Below, piece by piece: positions 30,888 to 36,757 of a DNA stretch of 36,757 bases (its first letter is position 1; each line of letters opens with the position of its first letter). Where the stretch lies: assembly GCA_023666975.1 (NCBI GenBank), contig JAMPAW010000019.1:1-36757 (forward strand). Direction: 5' to 3'. A program made the position numbers and the translations under genes. The DNA comes from Clostridium sp. (GTDB lineage: Bacteria > Bacillota_A > Clostridia > Lachnospirales > Lachnospiraceae). The notes beneath the pieces were generated by a model. It searched no databases. It worked only from the letters and a program-made list of their open reading frames with translations, and was not told the DNA's origin.

Positions 30888-32057
30888 GTGGAAACCATTA
30901 CTGTCACAACTAAAAATCACGAAACTTACTCCTCGATTTCCAATTTCTTTATCGATTACTATATGACTGAGGCAAACGGTGAATTCGTCAAAATATATTT
31001 ATATCTGGTTCGTCTGCTTAACAGCGGCCGCGCCATTACCGTCGCGGAAATGGCAGACCATTTTCATCTTTCGCAGGAAGATATCTGTCAGGCAATCCGC
31101 TATTGGATTAAACAGGGAATCCTCCGGCTGGAATACACAACGGATAAGATTTTAACCGGCATTACGATGCTGCCGCTGACGCCCAAAGCGCCTGACCGGG
31201 TAAATGCCTCCCTATTATCTCTGCTGGAAGAAGACATGAACAGCGATTCTCCGGCACAAACGGAGAAAGCAGTGACCAGACAGACAAGCCAAACGGCAGC
31301 AGCGGCCAAAGCGTCTGTTGACGATGCCGGGACTGCTGCAGCAGAAATTAAATCTTCTTCTGCGATTCCGAAAAAAGTAGCATACAAAGCTGCATTTATT
31401 GAAGAAAAGAAAAATGACGAGGACTTTGGCAATCTGCTCTATCAGACGGAAACTTATTTTGCGAAGCCTCTGACACAAAGTGACATTAATACCTTACTTT
31501 ATATATATGAAGAGCTGTGCTTTTCCCCTGATTTAATGGAATATCTGGTAGAGCACTGCGTATCCATTGGCAAAAAGAGCTGCCGTTATATCGAAGCCGT
31601 GGCACTGGACTGGTACAAGAACGGTATCGCTTCCGTTAAAGAGGCGAAAAATGCTGCTCAGAATTACAACACGATTTATTTGTCGGTACTGAAACAGCTC
31701 GGTATCCAGCGAAGAGTTCCCACTCCGGCGGAGGCCTCTTACATTGATACCTGGTATAACACTTTCGCCTTTGACAAAAATATTATTATGGAGGCATGCC
31801 GACGGGCAGTTACCTCCAATCCACACTCGGCAAACCTTCACTATGTCAACGGCATTTTGGAGAACTGGCACAAGCAGCATGTTAAAACGCTTGCCGACAT
31901 AGAAGTACTGGACAGAAAATGGGAAAACGAAAAGAAAAAAAAGGCGGTCAGTGGCAAGACCTCTTCCGGCGGCCAGTTTAACCAATACCAAAGCTCCACG
32001 GACAGCAAAGTGCTGAGCGAATTTGAAGACCTTTTTCTACAGGAAACAAACCAATAA
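30888..32057 (+). CDS. DnaD-like replication initiation/primosome protein
   Basis: A 389-residue protein starting at GTG after AAAGGGGGAAG. The N-terminal ~100 residues are a winged-helix DnaD N-domain (ISNFFIDYYMTEANGEFVKIYLYLVRLL ... YWIKQGILRLEY). An Ala/Ser/Thr-rich linker follows (about 115-165). Two DnaD/DnaB C-terminal (DnaB_2) domains come next, each ending in the YxxxIxxxW-type signature: YIEAVALDW (about 232) and YVNGILENW (about 318). DnaD and DnaB remodel DNA at oriC and help load the helicase with DnaI. The two-DnaB_2 layout resembles B. subtilis DnaB as much as DnaD. It is 14 bases from the dnaI-like gene. Confidence 0.88.
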   Translation: METITVTTKNHETYSSISNFFIDYYMTEANGEFVKIYLYLVRLLNSGRAITVAEMADHFHLSQEDICQAIRYWIKQGILRLEYTTDKILTGITMLPLTPKAPDRVNASLLSLLEEDMNSDSPAQTEKAVTRQTSQTAAAAKASVDDAGTAAAEIKSSSAIPKKVAYKAAFIEEKKNDEDFGNLLYQTETYFAKPLTQSDINTLLYIYEELCFSPDLMEYLVEHCVSIGKKSCRYIEAVALDWYKNGIASVKEAKNAAQNYNTIYLSVLKQLGIQRRVPTPAEASYIDTWYNTFAFDKNIIMEACRRAVTSNPHSANLHYVNGILENWHKQHVKTLADIEVLDRKWENEKKKKAVSGKTSSGGQFNQYQSSTDSKVLSEFEDLFLQETNQ

Positions 32058-32071
32058 TCAGGAGATAATTT

Positions 32072-33067
32072 ATGCTGTACAGCAATGCGATGTTTGATGA
32101 TTTAATCAATACCTATTATCAAAGACAAATGGACAACCGTACCCTCGAACAGGAGCGAAAGGAGGAAATCTATGCTGCCATTCCCCGTATCAGGGAAATT
32201 GACCGCAGCATTGCCGTTTCCTCGATCGGTGCCGTGCGCACCAAGCTGACAACCGGTACGGATTCTACCCATACGGTAAAAGAACAAAACCATTCCTTAA
32301 TTACGGAAAAAGCAGAACTGTTGAAATCGCATGGTTATCCGGAAGATTATTTGAAACCGATTTACACCTGTCCGCTCTGTCAGGACACCGGCAGAATCGG
32401 CAGTGAATACTGCTCCTGCTTCCAACAGGCGGCAATCTCCCTGCTCTATAAGCAATCCACATTAGAGCGGATATTGGAGGTTGAAAATTTTGACCATTTT
32501 GATTTAAGTTTTTATCCACAAGAAGGCGGAGACCGTCCGTATTCACCTTATGAGAATATGAAAAATATTTTGGCTCAGGCAAAAAGTTTTGTGGAGCATT
32601 TTGACCGGGAGGGAGGCAACCTGCTGTTTTACGGTGAAACCGGACTGGGCAAAACTTATCTTTCCAACTGTATCGCCAAAGCCTTACTAGATACGCAGCA
32701 TACGGTTCTATACCAATCCTCTATTCACTTGTTTGAGGAGGTCTGCGGAGATGTCATTATGAAGAAAAAGCAAAATCCTGACAGCTTGGGAACCTACCAT
32801 TATCTCTATCGCTGCGATTTACTGATTATCGATGACCTTGGCACAGAGTTTACAAATTCGTTTGTTTCCTCTGAGCTTTATGATATACTAAATACGCGGA
32901 TGCGGGAAAAGAAATCTACAATCATTTCTACCAACCTTAATCTGCAGGAATTAACTGACCGTTATTCCGACCGGATTACCACCCGTATCATTGCAGAATA
33001 CAAGGTTCATAATTTTTACGGCGATAATATCCGCCTGAAAAAACGAAGAAAAGCAATTCAACAATAA
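32072..33067 (+). CDS. DnaI/DnaC-like helicase loader ATPase
   Basis: A 331-residue AAA+ protein. It carries a zinc-cluster-like CPLCQDTGRIGSEYCSC (about residues 100-116), Walker A GETGLGKTYLSN (about 189-200), Walker B DLLIIDDLGTEF (about 250-261) and a sensor region TIISTNLNLQELTDRYSDRITTRI. DnaI-type loaders open the DnaB-family helicase ring to place it on DNA. The zinc cluster and AAA+ domain match the Firmicute DnaI/DnaC class. It starts after CAGGAGATAATTT, 14 bases behind the dnaD-like gene, forming a primosome pair, and contains a perfect DnaA box (32512-32520) that may be chance. Confidence 0.93.
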   Translation: MLYSNAMFDDLINTYYQRQMDNRTLEQERKEEIYAAIPRIREIDRSIAVSSIGAVRTKLTTGTDSTHTVKEQNHSLITEKAELLKSHGYPEDYLKPIYTCPLCQDTGRIGSEYCSCFQQAAISLLYKQSTLERILEVENFDHFDLSFYPQEGGDRPYSPYENMKNILAQAKSFVEHFDREGGNLLFYGETGLGKTYLSNCIAKALLDTQHTVLYQSSIHLFEEVCGDVIMKKKQNPDSLGTYHYLYRCDLLIIDDLGTEFTNSFVSSELYDILNTRMREKKSTIISTNLNLQELTDRYSDRITTRIIAEYKVHNFYGDNIRLKKRRKAIQQ

Positions 33068-33093
33068 GTGTTCTATTTAACGGAGGAAAAACC

Positions 33094-34287
33094 ATGCCAA
33101 ACGACAGTAATTTATTATCAACTATCCCTGTAGGCCCTTTAGGCATCATTGCCATGGAGAGCTGTACCACGCTCGGACAACGTGTAGACTCATATCTGTC
33201 ACGGTGGAGAGCAGCCAGAAATAATGTAGAAAAATCAACCATTGCATTTAACGGCTACGAAAAAGATTCATACCTTGTTAAGTCCGATTGTCCGCGCTTT
33301 GGCTCCGGTGAGGCAAAGGGTGAATTACTGGAATCTGTCCGGGGTAAAGATTTATATATATTGGTCGATGTCACCAACTACAGTATTGAATATTCCCTTT
33401 ACGGAAGAAATTGTCCGATGTCACCGGACGACCATTATGCCGACATTAAACGTATTATTGCTGCCTGTGGGGGTAAAGCCCGCAAGATTACCGTTATCAT
33501 GCCATTCCTGTATGAGAGCCGCCAGCACAAAAGAAGCAAACGTGAATCCTTGGACTGCGCACTATGCCTGCAGGAGCTTGTCAGTCTCGGCGTAGATAAT
33601 ATTATTACCTTTGATGCGCACGACCCGCGGGTTCAAAATGCCATTCCTCTTCACGGCTTTGAGAACATCCGCCCGACTTATCAGTTTTTAAAGGCATTAT
33701 TGCTGTCCACCAATGATTTGGAGCTTTCCAAAGAACACTTAATGGCAATCAGCCCGGACGAAGGTGCAATGAATCGTGCAATATATTTTGCCAATATCCT
33801 TGGTGTCGATGTGGGAATGTTCTATAAGCGGCGGGATTACAGCCGCATTGTAAACGGACGCAATCCGATTGTAGCACATGAATTTCTCGGTGACTCTGTA
33901 GAAGGCAAAGATGTCATTATCATTGATGATATGATTGCCTCTGGTGAGAGTATGTTAGACGTGGCAAAGCAGTTAAAGAGCCGCAAGGCCAGAAGAGTAT
34001 TCTGCGTATCCACCTTCGGATTATTTACCAACGGCCTGGATACATTTGATAAAGCGAAAGCGGACGGAATCATTGAAAAGGTTATTACTACCAACCTTAC
34101 CTATCAGACACCGGAATTGCTTGCCAGAGATTGGTATCTGTCTGCCGACATGAGTAAATACATTGCATTGCTCATTGACCACTTAAACCATGATGCATCT
34201 ATCTCTGAAATTTTGGACCCAACGGACCGCATTCAGGACCGTATCAATGAATATCGGAAAAATCATACCATACGGGAGAATTATTAA
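33094..34287 (+). CDS. prs: Divergent ribose-phosphate pyrophosphokinase
   Basis: A 397-residue PRPP synthetase, longer than the usual ~315. It makes PRPP from ribose 5-phosphate and ATP for nucleotide, histidine and tryptophan synthesis. Seen: an extended N-terminus (MPNDSNLLSTIPVGPLGII), the flexible-loop-like ESRQHKRSKRESLD (about 146-159), FDAHDP with the catalytic His (about 173-178), KRRDYSRIVNGRN, and the PRPP-binding VIIIDDMIASGESM (about 274-287). The PRPP motif is DDMIASGES rather than the common DDMIDTGGT. The start follows ACGGAGGAAAAACC, 26 bases after the dnaI-like gene. Family is sure; allosteric behaviour may differ from standard Prs. Confidence 0.9.
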   Translation: MPNDSNLLSTIPVGPLGIIAMESCTTLGQRVDSYLSRWRAARNNVEKSTIAFNGYEKDSYLVKSDCPRFGSGEAKGELLESVRGKDLYILVDVTNYSIEYSLYGRNCPMSPDDHYADIKRIIAACGGKARKITVIMPFLYESRQHKRSKRESLDCALCLQELVSLGVDNIITFDAHDPRVQNAIPLHGFENIRPTYQFLKALLLSTNDLELSKEHLMAISPDEGAMNRAIYFANILGVDVGMFYKRRDYSRIVNGRNPIVAHEFLGDSVEGKDVIIIDDMIASGESMLDVAKQLKSRKARRVFCVSTFGLFTNGLDTFDKAKADGIIEKVITTNLTYQTPELLARDWYLSADMSKYIALLIDHLNHDASISEILDPTDRIQDRINEYRKNHTIRENY

Positions 34288-34299
34288 AAAGCACCCTAA

Positions 34300-34339
34300 A
34301 AAACAACCAATGCTGTCAATCAACGGCATTGGTTGTTTT
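34300..34339. terminator. Terminator between prs and the PBP gene
   Basis: AAAACAACCAATGC (34300-34313) pairs perfectly with GCATTGGTTGTTTT (34326-34339). The flanking A and T runs make it usable on both strands. Confidence 0.9.
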
Positions 34340-34355
34340 CTCTTTGTCTGCTGTA

Positions 34356-36704
34356 TCATTCACTTGATGGTGTTGTTGGTGTGTCCGCAGTCGGCGGTGT
34401 TGTTGTCGCCTCCGTCGTTGTTGGCGGTGCTGTTGTCGCCTCCGTCGTTGTCGGCGGCTCTGTCGTTTGCTCAGAAGTAGCAGGAACCGTCGGCGGTGTC
34501 AGATCATCTGTTTCCAACTCCGTCGTTTTCTCATTTTTCTTCTTCTTTAACTTCTTTTTCTCCGTATCCTCCGATGAAGAGCGTGTATCCTTCCAATCCA
34601 TAGTCGAGCGAACCCATTCAAAATCCGGAAATCCAAGGTCTGTCAAATCCTCGTGAATCGGTGTCATAAAATCATGCCAGATACGCCCCGGATAAGTCGA
34701 ACCCCATAAGCCTCTGGTTGCCTGCGGTGTATCATAGCCTACCCATACACTGGTCGTGTAGTATGGTGTAAATGCGCAGAACCAGCCATCTGTATTATTA
34801 TCCGTCGTTCCTGTCTTACCGGCGCAGGACATACCGGATATTCCCAGTCCACTGGCCGTACCTCCGGTAAATACGCCTCGCAGCATCGATATCATCATTC
34901 GAGCCGCATTCATTTCATATACCTGTCTTGATTTGATATTATCATCTACAATAACGTTACCCTGAGAGTCGGTTATTTTCACTATGCAGGTTGGCTTCCG
35001 AAAAGCCCCATCATTCTCTATCGTAGCATATCCTGATGCCATCTCAACCGTAGTCGCACCATAGGTGAGTCCACCCAGACAAGCCGCCATATTGTGCCGG
35101 TCCTCAATAGTCAGATAGTTAAAATTCATATTCAAGAGATAATCTGCACCAACCTCTGGTGTAAGCTGACCAAACAAACGGTATGCCACAACATTTTTAG
35201 ACGCTGCCACCGCCTGTGCCAGCGAAATCATTCCCGAATATGAACGCCCTGAATTCTCAGGCATATTAGCTTTCTCAAAATCTGTATCATCTACCGTCGT
35301 AGCCGGTGTATACCCACGCTCTAACTGAGGAGTATAGACAATCAACGGCTTAATCGTACTGCCCGGCTGTCTCGCACTCTGATAAGCACGGTTCAGGCTA
35401 TAGCCCTGAATCTCGTTCTGTGTTCGTCCGCCAACAATCGCCACTACACGCCCAGTCGAATTGTCAATACAGGTAGATGCACCCTGAAGATTATAAATAC
35501 CTGTCTCGGCATTTTTTTCTTCATCGACAGACAGAATATCATCTATCGTCTGCTGCAAGAGCTTTTGCTTTTGGGATTCAATAGAGGTATATATCTGGTA
35601 TCCACCAGTGTACAGAGATGAATAATACTCATCATAGACCTCACGGTACAGCTTATTGTACTCCTGCTGTTCCTCTATTGTCTCAAACCGATATTGAAAT
35701 TCAAATCCTGCCGCCTCCATCAATGCTTCCGTGGCACAAAAGTTAGTAAACGTTTCCACATAATCGTGACTGATTTCTTTCTGCTCTGCCAATACCACCT
35801 TTTCATCAAGTGCCATTTGCAGCTCCAAATCATTCAGATATCCCAATTCGTTCATATCATTTAAGATTTTGTTTCTTCGCTCAATAGTGTGGTCATAATT
35901 CACTCTTGGATCATAGTAGATTGGACTATTGGGAATTGCACACAAAAATGCCACTTCCGATACAGAGAGCTCGTCCAAATCCTTATCAAAATATCCCTTT
36001 GCAGCCGCCCCGATTCCATAATAGCCGTTGGCAAAAAAGATCGTATTCAGATAATACTCTAAAATCTGCTGCTTCGTATACTTTTTCTCAAGCTCCCAGG
36101 CGATAAAAATCTCCTTGAACTTTCTTTCATACTTCTCAGCATTGGTTCGTTCCTCCTTCACTTCGGCAGTAAGGAAGATACCTCTTGCCAGCTGCTGCGT
36201 TATTGTACTTGCCCCCTGCGTAATGCCGCCGTCATTCTGAAACAGAATATATGCCGCCCGGGCAATACCTTCATAATCTACACCATTGTGCTCATAAAAC
36301 CGACGGTCCTCTACCGATACCATCGCTTCTACAAAATATGCCGGAATCTCATCATAGGTTTTGTAATAAACCTCTTTTTCACCGGTCACCTCTCTTACCT
36401 TCTTGCCCTTGGCATCATATACAATAGAGGTCTCGTCCTGACGAAATGTATCCTCGTCTGAATTTGCAACGATTTCCCTCGCCGAATCACGATAAGCGAG
36501 AATATTCTTTCCGAATTTCTCATAGACAACATACCCACCGATGACCGCTACCAGAACAAAAATCAGACAGAGATATCCTAAGATAATCCTTCTAACTTTT
36601 CTTTTCTTTCTTCTCTTGTCCCGCTTCGCCTTTTTTCGTTTTGCTGCTTCCAATTCCTGTGTGGACTTGGCCTTATCGGATGTAGACTTTTTGTTATCAG
36701 CCAT
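34356..36704 (-). CDS. Class A penicillin-binding protein (PBP1A-type)
   Basis: A 782-residue bifunctional cell-wall synthase. A Lys/Arg-rich cytoplasmic tail (about 1-45) precedes one transmembrane anchor (about 46-66, IILGYLCLIFVLVAVIGGYVVY). The glycosyltransferase domain (GT51) shows EDRRFYEHNGVDYEGIARA with the catalytic Glu (about 131) and GASTITQQLARGIFL. The transpeptidase domain shows GSTIKP with the active-site Ser (about 446), an SKN motif (about 485), and CAGKTGTT (about 626). It polymerises and cross-links peptidoglycan outside the membrane. The last ~45 residues are a Thr/Pro/Glu tail with a 30-base tandem repeat. The start follows GAGGGAAAAAC. Convergent with prs across a shared terminator. 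Confidence 0.96.
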   Translation of the reverse strand: MADNKKSTSDKAKSTQELEAAKRKKAKRDKRRKKRKVRRIILGYLCLIFVLVAVIGGYVVYEKFGKNILAYRDSAREIVANSDEDTFRQDETSIVYDAKGKKVREVTGEKEVYYKTYDEIPAYFVEAMVSVEDRRFYEHNGVDYEGIARAAYILFQNDGGITQGASTITQQLARGIFLTAEVKEERTNAEKYERKFKEIFIAWELEKKYTKQQILEYYLNTIFFANGYYGIGAAAKGYFDKDLDELSVSEVAFLCAIPNSPIYYDPRVNYDHTIERRNKILNDMNELGYLNDLELQMALDEKVVLAEQKEISHDYVETFTNFCATEALMEAAGFEFQYRFETIEEQQEYNKLYREVYDEYYSSLYTGGYQIYTSIESQKQKLLQQTIDDILSVDEEKNAETGIYNLQGASTCIDNSTGRVVAIVGGRTQNEIQGYSLNRAYQSARQPGSTIKPLIVYTPQLERGYTPATTVDDTDFEKANMPENSGRSYSGMISLAQAVAASKNVVAYRLFGQLTPEVGADYLLNMNFNYLTIEDRHNMAACLGGLTYGATTVEMASGYATIENDGAFRKPTCIVKITDSQGNVIVDDNIKSRQVYEMNAARMMISMLRGVFTGGTASGLGISGMSCAGKTGTTDNNTDGWFCAFTPYYTTSVWVGYDTPQATRGLWGSTYPGRIWHDFMTPIHEDLTDLGFPDFEWVRSTMDWKDTRSSSEDTEKKKLKKKKNEKTTELETDDLTPPTVPATSEQTTEPPTTTEATTAPPTTTEATTTPPTADTPTTPSSE
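34401..34460 (-). repeat. 30-base tandem repeat in the PBP tail
   Basis: Two near-identical 30-base units (34401-34430 and 34431-34460) with a partial unit before. They encode repeats of a 10-residue Thr/Pro/Ala/Glu unit (TTTEATTxPP) at the C-terminus of the penicillin-binding protein. Confidence 0.85.
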
Positions 36705-36757
36705 GTTTTTCCCTCATTTCCTGCTGCCTTCCCTGAAAATTGATATTAGATTGCAAT

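Noticed and set aside
30604..30895. Chromosomal replication origin (oriC)
   Set aside because: No dnaA or dnaN adjacent and no clear AT-rich unwinding element with DnaA-trio; treated as a DnaA-box array instead.

Overview
The window looks like a chromosomal segment of a low-to-medium GC, spore-forming Clostridium-type Firmicute, most likely a member of the Lachnospiraceae. The reasons are strong AGGAGG-type ribosome binding sites, consensus -35/-10 promoters with 17-base spacers, an S-box (SAM-I) riboswitch before metK, DnaD- and DnaI-type primosome genes, a split transketolase, a PadR/HAAS gene pair, and a SipL-like spore morphogenesis gene with a sigma-E-like promoter. I see no rRNA, tRNA, CRISPR array, prophage or intact insertion sequence.

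Left part (1-8.8 kb). Glutathione peroxidase (-), a small unknown protein (+), sipL (+) and an HD-GYP c-di-GMP phosphodiesterase (-). Then metK with its riboswitch and a downstream HAD phosphatase, the two transketolase halves, and a small rhodanese.

Middle part (8.8-20.3 kb). A DRE-TIM aldolase-like enzyme and a DUF4163/DUF3298-type lipoprotein come first. A sulfur block follows: a LacI-family regulator, divergent from an SsuABC/TauABC-like transporter and separated from it by two near-identical palindromes, facing cysD and a cysN-cysC fusion that make PAPS. After this come an orphan FliD/flagellin-hook-like protein and a small helical protein.

Right-middle part (20.3-29 kb). A large hybrid histidine kinase, a short AEG-repeat protein that may be a relic of a PD-(D/E)XK transposase, and an autoregulated PadR/HAAS-DUF3887/membrane protein operon. 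A four-gene minus-strand operon follows: a coiled-coil protein that may be kleisin/JetA-like, a 2H phosphoesterase, a secreted Big2 + cysteine-ladder LRR protein, and a small membrane protein.

Right part (29-36.8 kb). murC, then a replication cluster (dnaD-like, dnaI-like, and a divergent PRPP synthetase) preceded by a compact array of DnaA-box-like 9-mers, and finally a class A penicillin-binding protein on the minus strand.

Most genes are ordinary housekeeping genes. The best candidates for something new are the JetA-like/2H/LRR operon, which has no SMC partner in the window, the tandem DnaA-box array before the primosome genes, the LacI-paired palindromes controlling a sulfonate-type transporter, and the orphan FliD-like gene whose C-terminal motif is echoed in a nearby intergenic stretch.
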